Positions 52,760-62,411 of a stretch of DNA of 64,000 nt are shown here, piece by piece. Position 1 is the first letter of the stretch, and each line of letters opens with the position of its first letter. A model generated the notes under the pieces. It saw nothing but the letters and a program-made list of their open reading frames with translations, searched no databases and had not been told where the DNA came from. The DNA comes from Hydrogenophaga sp. NFH-34 (lineage in GTDB: Bacteria > Pseudomonadota > Gammaproteobacteria > Burkholderiales > Burkholderiaceae_C): contig NZ_JACBGE010000022.1 in assembly GCF_021401345.1 (NCBI RefSeq), positions 30,736 to 94,735 on the forward strand, read 5' to 3'. The position numbers and the translations under genes are program-made.

Positions 52760-53673
52760 CAGATCCAGTCCTTGCGCACGAGGAATTGCCGGTACAGCGC
52801 ATCTTCGGGCGAGCCCGGGCGCGTCTGGCGGTGGTAGGACCAGCTCACCAGCGGTGGCATGGACAACAGGATGGATTCGGTGCGGCCGCCCGACTGCAGG
52901 CCGAAATGCGTGCCGCGGTCCCACACCAGGTTGAATTCGACGTAGCGGCCGCGGCGGTAGAGCTGGAAGCTGCGCTCGCGCTCGCCGTAGGGCGTGTTCT
53001 TGCGGCGATCGACGATGGGCAGGTAGGCGTCGAGGAAGGCGTCGCCTACCGAGGTCATCATGGCGAAGCTGCCCTCGAAGCCCAGTTCCGAAAAATCGTC
53101 GAAGAACACCCCGCCGACACCGCGCTGCTCGTCGCGGTGCTTGAGGTAGAAATACTCGTCGCACCAGCGCTTGAAGCGCGGGTACTTGTCGACACCGAAC
53201 GGATCCAGCGCATGGCGGCAGGTGGTGTGGAAATGCACCACATCCTCTTCGAAGCCGTAATAGGGCGTGAGGTCCATGCCGCCACCGAACCAGCACACCG
53301 GCTGTCCGCCGGGAGGCGTCGCCGCGATCATACGGACGTTCATGTGTACGGTGGGCACGTAGGGGTTGCGCGGGTGGAACACCAGCGACACCCCCATGGC
53401 CTCGAACGGCGCGCCGGCCAGCTCCGGACGGTGCTGGGTCGCCGATGGCGGCAGTGCAGGGCCGCTGACCTGCGAAAAGCCGCAGCCGGCGCGCTCGAAA
53501 ACAGCGCCGTCTTCCAGGATCTGCGTGATGCCCTGCCCCTGCAGGCGCTCGCCCGGCGGCTTGCGCCAGGCGTCGGTGATGAAGCTGCCGCCATCGACCA
53601 GGCCGATGGTGGAGGTGATGCGGTCCTGCAGCCCGGTCAGGTAGTCGCGGACGCGCTGGGTCGGATGGTTCAT
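52759..53673 (-). CDS. hemF: Oxygen-dependent coproporphyrinogen III oxidase
   Basis: A 304-residue homodimeric enzyme of heme synthesis; the start at 53673 ([16 protein letters not shown]) is preferred over a longer frame. Conserved blocks are [46 protein letters not shown] and [19 protein letters not shown]. It oxidatively decarboxylates coproporphyrinogen III using O2. It lies 16 bp after purD. Confidence 0.97.
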   Translation of the reverse strand: MNHPTQRVRDYLTGLQDRITSTIGLVDGGSFITDAWRKPPGERLQGQGITQILEDGAVFERAGCGFSQVSGPALPPSATQHRPELAGAPFEAMGVSLVFHPRNPYVPTVHMNVRMIAATPPGGQPVCWFGGGMDLTPYYGFEEDVVHFHTTCRHALDPFGVDKYPRFKRWCDEYFYLKHRDEQRGVGGVFFDDFSELGFEGSFAMMTSVGDAFLDAYLPIVDRRKNTPYGERERSFQLYRRGRYVEFNLVWDRGTHFGLQSGGRTESILLSMPPLVSWSYHRQTRPGSPEDALYRQFLVRKDWI

Positions 53674-53689
53674 CGGCTTGGGCTGGCGC

Positions 53690-54964
53690 TCACAGCGCCC
53701 GGTAGCCGATGTCTCGGCGGAACTGGCAGCCATCGAAGTGGATGCCCTCGATGGCGGCGTAGGCCTTTTCGCGGGCAGCGGCCACGCTGTCGGCCAGGGC
53801 CGTCACGCACAGCACGCGGCCACCGTACACCTGCACCGCCCCACCCTCACCCGCCGTGCCGGCGTGGAAGACCATGCAGTCGGCGCTGTCGGCCGGCAGC
53901 CCGGTGATGGCATCGCCCTTGCGCGGGCTCATGGGGTAGCCGGCCGCGGCCAGCACCACCCCCAGCGCCACGCGCGGGTCCCAGTCCAGCGTCACCCGGT
54001 CCAGTTCGGCCCGGGTGGCCGACAGCAGCACCTGCGCCAGGTTGGAGCGCAGGCGCATCATGATCGGCTGCGTCTCGGGATCGCCCATGCGGCAGTTGAA
54101 TTCCAGTGTCTTGACGCGCCCGTCGGGCGTGATCATCAGCCCGGCGTAGAGAAAACCGGTGTAGGGAATGCCATCGGCAGCCATGCCGCGCAGCGTGGGC
54201 AGGATCACTTCGTCCATGGCGCGCTGGTGAACGGCTGGCGTGACCACCGGTGCGGGCGAATAGGCGCCCATGCCGCCGGTGTTGGGGCCCTGGTCGGCAT
54301 CGAGCAGGCGCTTGTGGTCCTGGCTGGTGGCCAGCGCGAGCGCGTTGACACCGTCGCACAGCACGATGAAGCTGGCCTCCTCGCCTTCGAGGAATTCCTC
54401 GATCACCACGCGCGCGCCGCCTTCGTTGTGCGCCACGCCCAGCGTGTTGTCGAGCAGCATGAAGTCGATCGCTTCGTGGGCCTCGGCCAGGCTCATCGCG
54501 ACCACCACGCCCTTGCCGGCGGCCAGGCCATCGGCCTTGATCACGATGGGCGCGCCCTTGGCATCCACATAGGCGTGGGCCTGAACCGGGTCGGTGAAGG
54601 CCTGGTACTCGGCCGTCGGGATGCCATGGCGCTGCATGAACGCCTTGCTGAAGGCCTTGGAGCTTTCCAACTGGGCGGCCTTCTGCGTCGGGCCGAAGAT
54701 GGCCATGCCGTGGGCGCGGAACTCGTCCACCACACCCGCCGCCAGCGGAGCCTCGGGGCCGACCACGGTCAGGCCGATGCCGTTGGCCTGGGCCCATTCG
54801 CGCAGCGCCACCTTGTCGGTGATCGCCACGTTGGTCAGTTGGGCATCGCGCGCGGTACCGGCATTGCCGGGCGCCACGAACACCTGGCCGACGCCCTCGG
54901 ACTGCTTGAGCTTCCACGCCAGCGCGTGCTCGCGGCCACCGCCGCCGATCACCAGAACTTTCAA
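53690..54964 (-). CDS. purD: Phosphoribosylamine-glycine ligase (GAR synthetase)
   Basis: A 424-residue ATP-grasp enzyme of purine synthesis. I prefer a TTG start at 54964, giving the family-typical [17 protein letters not shown] with GGAGA spaced correctly upstream; the in-frame ATG at 54976 lies directly on that ribosome site. ATP-grasp landmarks are [30 protein letters not shown] and [17 protein letters not shown]. It heads the purD-hemF-nadD-rsfS-rlmH-maf-rng string. Confidence 0.95.
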   Translation of the reverse strand: MKVLVIGGGGREHALAWKLKQSEGVGQVFVAPGNAGTARDAQLTNVAITDKVALREWAQANGIGLTVVGPEAPLAAGVVDEFRAHGMAIFGPTQKAAQLESSKAFSKAFMQRHGIPTAEYQAFTDPVQAHAYVDAKGAPIVIKADGLAAGKGVVVAMSLAEAHEAIDFMLLDNTLGVAHNEGGARVVIEEFLEGEEASFIVLCDGVNALALATSQDHKRLLDADQGPNTGGMGAYSPAPVVTPAVHQRAMDEVILPTLRGMAADGIPYTGFLYAGLMITPDGRVKTLEFNCRMGDPETQPIMMRLRSNLAQVLLSATRAELDRVTLDWDPRVALGVVLAAAGYPMSPRKGDAITGLPADSADCMVFHAGTAGEGGAVQVYGGRVLCVTALADSVAAAREKAYAAIEGIHFDGCQFRRDIGYRAL

Positions 54965-55016
54965 ACCATTCTCCAAAAATCAGGCCACGATGCCACGCGG
55001 AATGCGGGCCTGCTGT

Positions 55017-55094
55017 CCAGGCTGCCGCAGAACCGGCTTTGCCGGGCTGCCAGCAGCGCCCCCCTCTGAGGGGCGCGCGCAACGCGGCGGGGGT
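55017..55094. repeat. Comamonadaceae-type GC-rich intergenic repeat
   Basis: The segment between yebC and purD holds GCCCCCCTCTGAGGGGCGCG followed by CGCAACGCGGCGGGGGTGGG. The CCCCTC-T-GAGGGG hairpin followed by a G-rich block is the common intergenic element form in this bacterial family. It is a different subtype from the copies at 19141 and 20851. Confidence 0.55.
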
Positions 55095-55097
55095 GGG

Positions 55098-55817
55098 TCA
55101 AATGCTGGCGTTGTGGAAGACCTCTTGCACATCGTCCAGGTCTTCGATCACGTCGAGCAGCTTCTGCATGCGCGCGGCGTCTTCGCCGGTCAGCTCGATG
55201 GTGTTTTCGGGCCGCATGGTCACCTCGGCCACTTCCGGCTTGAGGCCGGCGGCTTCCAGCGCGTCCTTCACCGCTTCGAAGTCGGCGCTGGCGGTCAGCA
55301 CCTCGATGGCACCGTCGTCGTCGGTGATCACGTCTTCGGCTCCGGCTTCCAGCGCCACTTCCATCACCTGCTCTTCGCTCGTGCCCGGCGCGAAGATGAT
55401 CTGCCCGCAGTGCTTGAACTGGAAGGCCACCGACCCTTCGGTGCCGAGGTTGCCACCGAACTTGCTGAACGCGTGACGCACTTCGGCCACGGTCCGCACC
55501 TTGTTGTCGGTCATGGTGTCGACGATGATGGCCGCGCCACCGATGCCGTAGCCTTCGTAGCGGATTTCTTCCAACGCCTGGCCTTCGAGGTTGCCCGAAG
55601 CCTTGTCGACGTTGTATTTGATGCGGTCGGCCGGCATGTTGGCCGCCTTGGCCTTGTCGATGGCCAGCCGCAGGCGCGGGTTCATGGCGGGATCGCCGCC
55701 GCCACTGCGGGCCGCGACCGTGATCTCACGGATCACGCGCGTCCAGATCTTGCCCCGCTTTTCGTCCTGCCGGCCCTTGCGGTGTTGAATATTGGCCCAT
55801 TTGCTGTGTCCAGCCAT
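55098..55817 (-). CDS. yebC: YebC/PmpR-family protein (TACO1-like)
   Basis: A 239-residue protein with the standard N-terminus [24 protein letters not shown] and [22 protein letters not shown]. Family members were described as transcriptional regulators, and more recent work links them to translation of proline-rich stretches. A good ribosome site (AAAGGA) precedes the ATG. It is transcribed separately, upstream of purD and divergent from the HerA-like gene. Confidence 0.95.
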   Translation of the reverse strand: MAGHSKWANIQHRKGRQDEKRGKIWTRVIREITVAARSGGGDPAMNPRLRLAIDKAKAANMPADRIKYNVDKASGNLEGQALEEIRYEGYGIGGAAIIVDTMTDNKVRTVAEVRHAFSKFGGNLGTEGSVAFQFKHCGQIIFAPGTSEEQVMEVALEAGAEDVITDDDGAIEVLTASADFEAVKDALEAAGLKPEVAEVTMRPENTIELTGEDAARMQKLLDVIEDLDDVQEVFHNASI

Positions 55818-55923
55818 GGTTGCGTCCTTTGGGTACTGCCCGAATTTGGTCTAATAAAAAGCGGATTTTACTTTTCCCCCCCGGGCGCACCGCCGCCCCA
55901 CCTCCGGACCGAAGGAAAGCGAC

Positions 55924-57474
55924 ATGGCCGAACCGCTGCTGATTGCCCAGAATGCCAATGCCCAGTGCCATCTGCTGCCGGGTCTGGCCAACCGCCACGG
56001 GCTGATCACCGGGGCCACAGGCACCGGCAAGACGGTGACGCTGCAAAAGCTCGCCGAAGGCTTTTCGCGCATCGGCGTGCCGGTGTTCATGGCCGACGTC
56101 AAGGGCGACCTCACGGGCATCAGCCAAAGTGGCAAGCTGCCCGACAAGGTCGCCCGAATCCTGGCCGACCGGGGTCTTCCCGCGCCCGAACCGGTGGCCT
56201 GCCCGACCACGCTGTGGGACGTTTACGGCGAACAGGGCCACCCGGTGCGCGCCACCATCTCCGACATGGGGCCGCTGCTGCTGGCGCGCATGCTGAGCCT
56301 GAACGATACCCAGACCGGGGTGCTGAACCTGGTGTTCAAGATCGCCGACGACAACGGCCTGCTGCTGCTGGACATGAAAGACCTGCGCGCCATGCTGCAG
56401 CACGTGGGTGACAACGCCAAGCAGTTCACCACCGAATACGGCAACATCAGCGCCGCCAGCATCGGCGCGATCCAGCGCGGCCTGCTCCAGATCGAACAGC
56501 AGGGGGGCGACAAGTTCTTCGGCGAGCCGATGCTGAACATCAGCGATTTCATGCAGACCGAGCAGGGCCTGGGCGTGATCAATGTGCTGGCCGCCGACAA
56601 GCTGCTCAACGCACCGCGCCTGTACGCCACCTTCCTGCTGTGGATGCTCTCGGAGCTGTTCGAAACCCTGCCCGAGATCGGCGACCCCGACAAACCCAAG
56701 CTGGTGTTCTTCTTCGACGAAGCGCACCTGCTGTTCAACGACGCGCCCAAGGTGCTGGTCGAGCGCATCGAGCTGGTCGTGCGCCTGGTGCGTTCCAAGG
56801 GCGTGGGCGTGTACTTCGTGACCCAGAACCCGCTGGACATCCCCGACAGCGTGCTGGGCCAGCTGGGCAACCGGGTGCAACACGCCCTGCGCGCGTTCAC
56901 CCCGCGAGACCAGAAGGCGGTGAAGGCCACCGCCGAGACCATGCGCCCCAAGGCCGGACTGGACATCGAAGCCGCCATCACCGAGCTCGCCGTGGGCGAA
57001 GCCCTGGTCAGTTTTCTCGATGCCAAGGGCCGCCCGAGCGAGACCGAACGCGTGTTCGTGCTGCCGCCGGGCAGCCAGATCGGCCCGATCACGCCCGAAC
57101 AGCGCCAGGCGCTGATGCGCAATTCGCTGGTGGCGGGCGTGTACGAGCAGGTGATCGACCGCGAGAGCGCTTACGAAATGTTCCGCCAGCACGCGGGGGC
57201 GGCCGAACCGGCGGGCTCCCCCGGCAAGGACGCGTCCACCGAGCCCAAAGCTCCCCGCATTCCGGGCGGCGCCCCCAAGTCCGCCGAGGCCGACAGCGGC
57301 GGAATCGGTACCATGATCAACGAAGCACTTTTTGGCCGCACCGGCCCGCGCGGGGGCCAGTACGACGGCCTCGTGCAGACTATGGCCAAGACCGCGGCCC
57401 GCACCGTGGCCAGCAACATCGGGCGCCAGCTCGTGCGCGGCGTGCTCGGCGGCCTGCTCGGCGGCAAACGCTGA
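55924..57474 (+). CDS. HerA-like ATPase, DUF853 (YjgR) family
   Basis: A 516-residue soluble P-loop protein. Walker A is [20 protein letters not shown] and Walker B is [18 protein letters not shown]. Further family segments are [18 protein letters not shown] and [39 protein letters not shown]. The C-terminus is Gly/Arg-rich ([16 protein letters not shown]). It resembles HerA-type DNA-translocating ATPases, but the cellular role of YjgR is unknown and no NurA-like nuclease is adjacent. Confidence 0.9.
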   Translation: MAEPLLIAQNANAQCHLLPGLANRHGLITGATGTGKTVTLQKLAEGFSRIGVPVFMADVKGDLTGISQSGKLPDKVARILADRGLPAPEPVACPTTLWDVYGEQGHPVRATISDMGPLLLARMLSLNDTQTGVLNLVFKIADDNGLLLLDMKDLRAMLQHVGDNAKQFTTEYGNISAASIGAIQRGLLQIEQQGGDKFFGEPMLNISDFMQTEQGLGVINVLAADKLLNAPRLYATFLLWMLSELFETLPEIGDPDKPKLVFFFDEAHLLFNDAPKVLVERIELVVRLVRSKGVGVYFVTQNPLDIPDSVLGQLGNRVQHALRAFTPRDQKAVKATAETMRPKAGLDIEAAITELAVGEALVSFLDAKGRPSETERVFVLPPGSQIGPITPEQRQALMRNSLVAGVYEQVIDRESAYEMFRQHAGAAEPAGSPGKDASTEPKAPRIPGGAPKSAEADSGGIGTMINEALFGRTGPRGGQYDGLVQTMAKTAARTVASNIGRQLVRGVLGGLLGGKR

Positions 57475-57556
57475 CAGGGGTTCCATGGCGCAGCCGCCCC
57501 CCATGCACGCTGTGATCAAACGCAAACAAATCAAAGGGTTGCCTAGCATTTCTCGC

Positions 57557-57585
57557 TTGACGCATGAGGCCACGGGCCTTACCCT
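57557..57585 (+). promoter_or_regulatory. Possible promoter of the NlpC/P60 gene
   Basis: TTGACG (57557-57562) and TACCCT (57580-57585) are separated by 17 bp. The -10 ends 9 nt before the ATG, again predicting a nearly leaderless mRNA. Confidence 0.45.
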
Positions 57586-57594
57586 TGCGCCCCA

Positions 57595-58158
57595 ATGAAA
57601 CGCTGGCCCGCCCTCCTTCTGCTGACCGCCGCCCTCGGTGCGCACGCCGCGCCGCAGGAAGGCGCTTATCAGGACATGGACCAGTTGCTCAGCGACCGCG
57701 GCCTGATCACCCGCCTGGGTGACCAGTTCCAGCAGGCGCGCGATGCAATGGGCGAGCGGGCGTCCCGGTTGGTGGTGGACGCCATGGGCTTTCTCGGCGT
57801 GCCCTACCGCTACGGTGGCAACACCGCCGAAACCGGGTTTGACTGCAGCGGCTTCGTGCGCGCCGTGTTCGAGCAGTCGGTGGGCAAGGTGCTGCCCCGG
57901 CGTGCCGACGAACAGGCTGCCGCCACCGAAGTGATCGACCGCAACGAACTCAAACCCGGCGATCTGGTGTTCTTCAACACCATGCGCCGCGCCTTCAGCC
58001 ACGTGGGCATTTACGTGGGTGACGGCAAATTCATCCACTCCCCGCGTTCCGGCTCTCATGTGCGGGTGGAAGACATGCGACAAACCTACTGGCAGACCCG
58101 CTTCAACGGGGCGCGCCGCGTCCCCATGCCGCCCGAAAACACCTCGGCTTCCCGCTGA
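57595..58158 (+). CDS. NlpC/P60 (C40) family cell-wall peptidase
   Basis: A 187-residue exported protein with signal MKRWPALLLLTAALGAHA. The catalytic Cys is in TGFDCSGFVRAVFEQ and the His in FSHVGIYVGDGKFIHSP, preceded by FLGVPYRYGGN. Such enzymes cut gamma-D-Glu-meso-DAP bonds in peptidoglycan stem peptides. No cell-wall-binding domain is present. It stands alone. Confidence 0.9.
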   Translation: MKRWPALLLLTAALGAHAAPQEGAYQDMDQLLSDRGLITRLGDQFQQARDAMGERASRLVVDAMGFLGVPYRYGGNTAETGFDCSGFVRAVFEQSVGKVLPRRADEQAAATEVIDRNELKPGDLVFFNTMRRAFSHVGIYVGDGKFIHSPRSGSHVRVEDMRQTYWQTRFNGARRVPMPPENTSASR

Positions 58159-58233
58159 TCCGCTCCATCGTCAGCCTGCAGGGCCGTTGCAACCCTGCCA
58201 CAACGTCCACCGTTGGTCATTTCTGCTCAAACA

Positions 58234-58250
58234 GAAATGATTATCAATTT
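58234..58250. promoter_or_regulatory. Fur-like box 1
   Basis: AAATGATTATCAATTT has the core TGATTATCA, one base from the Fur core TGATAATCA, next to the inverted repeat 58218-58239. Confidence 0.5.
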
Positions 58251-58383
58251 TCCAGTGTTTGTTTGGCCCTACCGGATGCGACCTGGTCTTGGGCGATGCC
58301 CACAGACTGACCAGAAAATCGTTGTCCAACAAATAGTTGACTTCTTCAAGGGTGCGCCCTCTGGAAAACACAACGGCGCTGAA

Positions 58384-58399
58384 AAGAATCATTCTCAAA
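58384..58399. promoter_or_regulatory. Fur-like box 2
   Basis: AAGAATCATTCTC contains the perfect 9-bp palindrome GAATCATTC; read on minus, GAGAATGAT fits the Fur half-site GATAATGAT at 8 of 9 positions. Confidence 0.5.
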
Positions 58400-58570
58400 A
58401 CAAAATCTGCACTGCACACCCCAGGCGCCGTGTGCGCCCTCGGGTAGCCGGAAATCGGTCTGGAAAACCGGCGTCATCGACAGCCCCTTGCCAGCCCGCG
58501 GCATGGATTTTTGGGCCCACATTCGATAGGCTCCGGGCTTCGTTGGTTGGTTGTGTGAAGCAAAGTGGAC

Positions 58571-59980
58571 ATGAAAATCACCCGCATGAGCGGCGTACTG
58601 GAAGCCGGTGCCATGGAAGACGAGAGCATCCGGGCCTGGGCCGACCTTTTCAAAGTGACCGCGCTTCCGATCCGGGAAGTGGTCGCCCAGGTGGTGCGCG
58701 AAGGCGCCGAAGTGCTCACGGAAGAGTTCTACGAACGCATGATGCAGAACCCGCGCTCGGCGGGATTCCTGGATCAGGAGCGGGTCCAGAAACGCCTGAA
58801 AGCGTCTCTTCGCCGCTGGATGACGGAGCTGTTCGCGACCCTGGACGACACCGCCATCGGCGCCGCGATCCAGCGCCAGATCGAGGTCGGCATCGTGCAT
58901 GCGCGCATCCGCCTGCCCATCGATCTGATCCCGGCCGGCATCCGCGTGCTCAAGCGCGGCATCCGCCGGCGCATCGACTTTGCGCCCCTCAATGGGGACG
59001 AACGCCTTGCGGCGATGATCTACGTTTCCGACTTGCTGCACCTGGCTGACGGGCTGATGAACCATGCCTACCTGCAGGATGCGCAGGAAGTCGCTCGCAA
59101 CGACGAAGCCTTCCGCCAGATCTCGCAAAAGCACAGCTCGTTGGAAGAGCGCTCACGCCAGCGCGCCGCCCTGGCCGAATGGACCGAGACGCTGCTGCTG
59201 TCTACCTGGGCCAGCACGGGGACCCCGGCCCTGCCCCGGCTGCGCGATTCGGAGTTCGGTATCTGGGTCCACCACAAAGGCTCCATCATGTTCGAGGGTG
59301 CCGACGACCTGCGCGATGTGGTCGACAGCATCGAACGCATGGACGGTGTCTTTCTGCCCCGGCTGCAAGCCGCGCTGGCGCGGCGCGAGCCCGCGGAAGC
59401 GGTGGTGGGCACGATCAAGAGCCAGATCGACCTGATCCGCTACAAGCTCAACGACCTGTTCGACCACCATCTCGGGCAGGACGACGGGCTCGATCTGGAA
59501 ACCCGTCTGCCCGACTGCCGCTACCTGCCGGCCGTGCTGTCGCGCGAAATGCGCACGCACCAGGCCAGCAGCCGCCCGCTCTGCCTGGCGCTGATCGAGG
59601 TGGACTTCCCCACGCTGCAGAAAACGGCCATGAGCGGGGCACGCAGCCGCCTGTTGCAGACGGCGGCCACCACGCTGTCGGCGCACATACGGACCATCGA
59701 CCACCTGTTCCGCTACGACGATCAGCGCTTCCTGCTCATCGCCATCGAATGCCCGCGCAGCAGAACGGCCGAAATGGTGGCCGGTTTGACCGAGAGCCTG
59801 CGGCATGCGGTGCACGCGGGCAACGTGCAGGGCAGTTGGACGCCGGTGCCGATGCTGGTCTCGGCCGGGGTGGCCGAGTTCGATCGCCATCCCGATTACC
59901 AGTACTTCATCCAGCGGGTCGAAACCGCACTGGCCGAAGCCAGCGGACGCCACCACCGCTCCCGGGTGGCTTTCGCCTGA
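58571..59980 (+). CDS. Globin-coupled sensor with degenerate GGDEF domain (DosC-like)
   Basis: The protein has 469 residues from ATG 58571; GTG 58565 and ATG 58586 are alternatives. The N-terminal sensor globin (about 20-160) has a candidate distal Tyr54 in EEFYERMM and proximal His110 in EVGIVHARIRLP, typical of heme O2 sensors. A helical middle domain follows. From about residue 315 a GGDEF-type fold begins (LETRLPDCRYLPAVLSREM, CLALIEVDFPTL), but the GGDEF motif itself reads YDDQRF. Cyclic-di-GMP synthesis is therefore unlikely, although the protein could still bind nucleotide or a partner. Confidence 0.8.
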   Translation: MKITRMSGVLEAGAMEDESIRAWADLFKVTALPIREVVAQVVREGAEVLTEEFYERMMQNPRSAGFLDQERVQKRLKASLRRWMTELFATLDDTAIGAAIQRQIEVGIVHARIRLPIDLIPAGIRVLKRGIRRRIDFAPLNGDERLAAMIYVSDLLHLADGLMNHAYLQDAQEVARNDEAFRQISQKHSSLEERSRQRAALAEWTETLLLSTWASTGTPALPRLRDSEFGIWVHHKGSIMFEGADDLRDVVDSIERMDGVFLPRLQAALARREPAEAVVGTIKSQIDLIRYKLNDLFDHHLGQDDGLDLETRLPDCRYLPAVLSREMRTHQASSRPLCLALIEVDFPTLQKTAMSGARSRLLQTAATTLSAHIRTIDHLFRYDDQRFLLIAIECPRSRTAEMVAGLTESLRHAVHAGNVQGSWTPVPMLVSAGVAEFDRHPDYQYFIQRVETALAEASGRHHRSRVAFA

Positions 59981-59995
59981 ACCCGCGCCCGGGCC

Positions 59996-61195
59996 TCAAT
60001 CCGCCAGGGTCACCGCGTCCGCTGCGTGGTGCTCTCGGAAGAACCGGTAACCGCCTTCGGCCAGCCGCAGCCCCGCTTGCGGTTGGGCCAGCAGGTGCAG
60101 GCAGGCCTGGGCAAAAGCGGCGTCCGTATCGGCCAGCAGCCAGTGTTCGCCCGACCGCGCCAGCAGGCCTTCGGCCCCCATCGGGGTGGACACCACCGGT
60201 CGCTGGTGGCTGAAGGCTTCCAGAATCTTGATGCGCGTGCCGCCCCCCGCGCGCAGCGGCACCACCACCACGTCGCAGGCCGCGTACAGCGGCGTGAGGT
60301 CGTCGACAAAGCCGTGCACGACCACGTCCGGCCCCAGATCGCCGAAGGCCGGCCCCTTGCCAACGACGTGAAACGTCACTGGGCGGGTGGTCGCTGCCCG
60401 GATCAGTGGCCAGATGTGCGCGCAAAAATGCTCGACCGCATCGCGGTTGGGCAGATACCCCAGGGTGCCCACAAAGAGCAGTCGGGCATCGGCGGTTGAG
60501 GCTCTGGACGCACAGGGTTGGCGCCCCTCCACGGTATTGGGCAGCACGGCCACGGCCGACGCCGGCAGATGCCGGCGCACGTGCGCGGCCTCCAGGGCCG
60601 ACGATGCCCACACCCGGTCAAACTGGGGCAGGCAGGCAGCCTCCATCGTTGCATAGGCTTGCGCCTCGTCGCGCAACCGCGCCGCTTCGGTGGCCTGCCC
60701 CCGCAAGGTGTGCAGATCGGCCAGCCGCCCCAGGGTGGTGGATTCCATTTCGTCCAGATCGAGCCACCGGGTCGCCTGCGGACACACCGGCCACAAAGCC
60801 TCCAGATGCGGCCACAGATAAAAACGGAACACAAGAATCAGAGAGGGCGTCAGGGCAGCGCCGGCCGCCGCCACCCGTTGCTGCCAGGCGGGATGGCATG
60901 AGCGCCAGCCCTGCGGCCAGGCGGGGCGATCCCCCTCGCTGCGCCACTGCGTCAAGGCATCGGTGTCGGCGGCCGGCCCGGGATCGGGCACCGCCTGCCA
61001 CGACCGGCACCAGGCAGCCACGGCCGGCTCGGGCGCATCGACGGGTGCCCCGTACATCGGCACCACCAGCAGATGGACCGGCCCCGCCCGCTGGGCGAGC
61101 AGACGCAGCGTGGCGGCCGCGCGCATGGCCAGCCCATTGCCGCGCGTGGATGGCCAGACCGGGCTGACGAACAACGGCACGGATGGGGACTTCAT
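59996..61195 (-). CDS. GT4-type glycosyltransferase
   Basis: A 399-residue GT-B fold protein. The N-terminal half has Rossmann-like LFVSPVWPSTRGNGLAMRAAA. The C-terminal donor-binding half has LLFVGTLGYLPNRDAVEHF, ACDVVVVPLRAGGGTRIKILEAF and a Glu-x7-Glu-like VSTPMGAEGLLA. It probably transfers a sugar to a surface polysaccharide or lipid. It is convergent with the globin sensor gene, with no other glycan genes nearby, so the acceptor is unknown. Confidence 0.82.
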   Translation of the reverse strand: MKSPSVPLFVSPVWPSTRGNGLAMRAAATLRLLAQRAGPVHLLVVPMYGAPVDAPEPAVAAWCRSWQAVPDPGPAADTDALTQWRSEGDRPAWPQGWRSCHPAWQQRVAAAGAALTPSLILVFRFYLWPHLEALWPVCPQATRWLDLDEMESTTLGRLADLHTLRGQATEAARLRDEAQAYATMEAACLPQFDRVWASSALEAAHVRRHLPASAVAVLPNTVEGRQPCASRASTADARLLFVGTLGYLPNRDAVEHFCAHIWPLIRAATTRPVTFHVVGKGPAFGDLGPDVVVHGFVDDLTPLYAACDVVVVPLRAGGGTRIKILEAFSHQRPVVSTPMGAEGLLARSGEHWLLADTDAAFAQACLHLLAQPQAGLRLAEGGYRFFREHHAADAVTLAD

Positions 61196-61294
61196 GAAGG
61201 GCGTGGTCAGCAGATGGGCACAGGACAGATTCTCCGTGACACCCCCGGCACCAGGCCCTCAAGGGGTTTTCGGCCGTGTCTGCGGGCCCCGGTA

Positions 61295-62254
61295 TCAGGC
61301 ACCGGTCGCCGGAACCGCTGGACCCGCATCGGCCTGCCCGAGCAGCAGCGCCTGGTCGCGGGCCATGATGCCCACGATGAAATCGATGGCAGCACGGATC
61401 CTCGGCACATTCTGCAGATCCTGGTGAACAACCAGCCACCAGTCGCGTGTCGGGTTCACCGACTCGGGCATGACCCGCACCAGGTGGCGCTGATGGGTCA
61501 GGAAATGCGGCAACATCGCCAGCCCGGCGCCACTTTCCACGGCCGCCAGTTGGGCCATCAGGCTGGTGCTGGTCAACCGGCATTGCCCCGGGGTGACCGT
61601 ACCCGGCAGCCAGCGCACCGGTGATACGGCCACCAGTTCGTCCACGTAGGTAACGAACCGGTGCCCTGCGAGCGCCGGCACATCCGCAGGAACACCATGG
61701 GCATCGAGATAGGCGCCCGCCCCATACAGACCCACGCCGAACTGGGCGAGGCGGCGCACCACCAGGCGGCCCGCGCGAGGACGGACCATGTTGATCGACA
61801 GGTCGGCCTCCCGCTCCGCCAGGTTCACTATGTGGGGCGCCGTCACGAGCTGCACGGACAAGCGCGGATGCAGGGACAGAAAGGGTGCCAGGCGCGGCGC
61901 CAGGTAGGTGCTGCCAAAACCCTCCATGGTCGAGATCCGGACCACGCCCTCAAGCTCCCGCGCCCCATCGGTCGCGCTGCGGCTCAGCTCGCTCCCCAGA
62001 ACCGCCATGCGCGCAGCGACCGCGCGCACCCGTTCACCCTCAGCGGTCAGACGAAAAGTCCGACCACTGCGCACCAGCAACGCGCTGCCCAGGTTTTTTT
62101 CCAGCGCGGCCACACGCCGGCGCACGGTGGTGACGTCCATGTCGAGCTGCGCGGCGGCCTTCGCACTGCCCTGCTCGGCCACCAGCAGGAAGACCCGGAG
62201 ATCGCTCCAGTCCGGTGACAGCGACGCCGAAGTGGGAACCTGGGGGGATTTCAT
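61295..62254 (-). CDS. LysR-family transcriptional regulator (nitrilase neighbour)
   Basis: The protein has 319 residues, starting at 62254 (MKSPQVPTSASLSPDWSDLRVFLLVAEQG). The winged HTH is SAKAAAQLDMDVTTVRRRVAALEKNLG. The effector domain starts near 95 (LEGVVRISTMEGFGSTYLAP). It belongs to the LysR branch with VRRRV-type recognition helices. It is divergent from the nitrilase gene over 157 bp with a symmetric operator candidate, so it probably controls the nitrilase-SnoaL pair. Confidence 0.88.
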   Translation of the reverse strand: MKSPQVPTSASLSPDWSDLRVFLLVAEQGSAKAAAQLDMDVTTVRRRVAALEKNLGSALLVRSGRTFRLTAEGERVRAVAARMAVLGSELSRSATDGARELEGVVRISTMEGFGSTYLAPRLAPFLSLHPRLSVQLVTAPHIVNLAEREADLSINMVRPRAGRLVVRRLAQFGVGLYGAGAYLDAHGVPADVPALAGHRFVTYVDELVAVSPVRWLPGTVTPGQCRLTSTSLMAQLAAVESGAGLAMLPHFLTHQRHLVRVMPESVNPTRDWWLVVHQDLQNVPRIRAAIDFIVGIMARDQALLLGQADAGPAVPATGA

Positions 62255-62278
62255 TCGCGCAAATTTGCCCGCTTCGAA

Positions 62279-62302
62279 TGCATTGATGCGTATTGTGATG
62301 CA
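62279..62302. promoter_or_regulatory. Probable LysR operator in the nitrilase divergent spacer
   Basis: TGCAT (62279-62283) and ATGCA (62298-62302) form an inverted repeat with a 14-bp interior containing T-N11-A type spacing. It is placed between lysR and the nitrilase start. Confidence 0.45.
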
Positions 62303-62411
62303 ACACCGCCCCTGAATACACTGCCTTCGTCGACCCGGACCGCGACCGCCGCAGCCGGCAGCGGTGCCGGCAAACCCCTCTTCCGCTGCCTCACTCACAC
62401 AGGTTCCTGCC

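Larger units (their letters stand above)
58159..58570. other. 412-bp gene-free stretch with lower GC and two Fur-like boxes
   Basis: No convincing coding frame. It holds an inverted repeat CATTTCTG / CAGAAATG (58218-58239) overlapping the first Fur-like box, a second Fur-like box near 58386, and AT-richer DNA between them than in the flanking genes. A minus-strand frame of 82 codons (58171-58419) lacks recognisable similarity. The stretch could carry a small RNA or simply the promoter of the globin-coupled sensor. Confidence 0.5.

Noticed and set aside
58171..58419. 82-codon minus-strand frame in the Fur-like region
   Set aside because: No ribosome site or family similarity, the first codons overlap a Fur-like box, and the frame runs through an inverted repeat. 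Kept only as a note in the intergenic entry.
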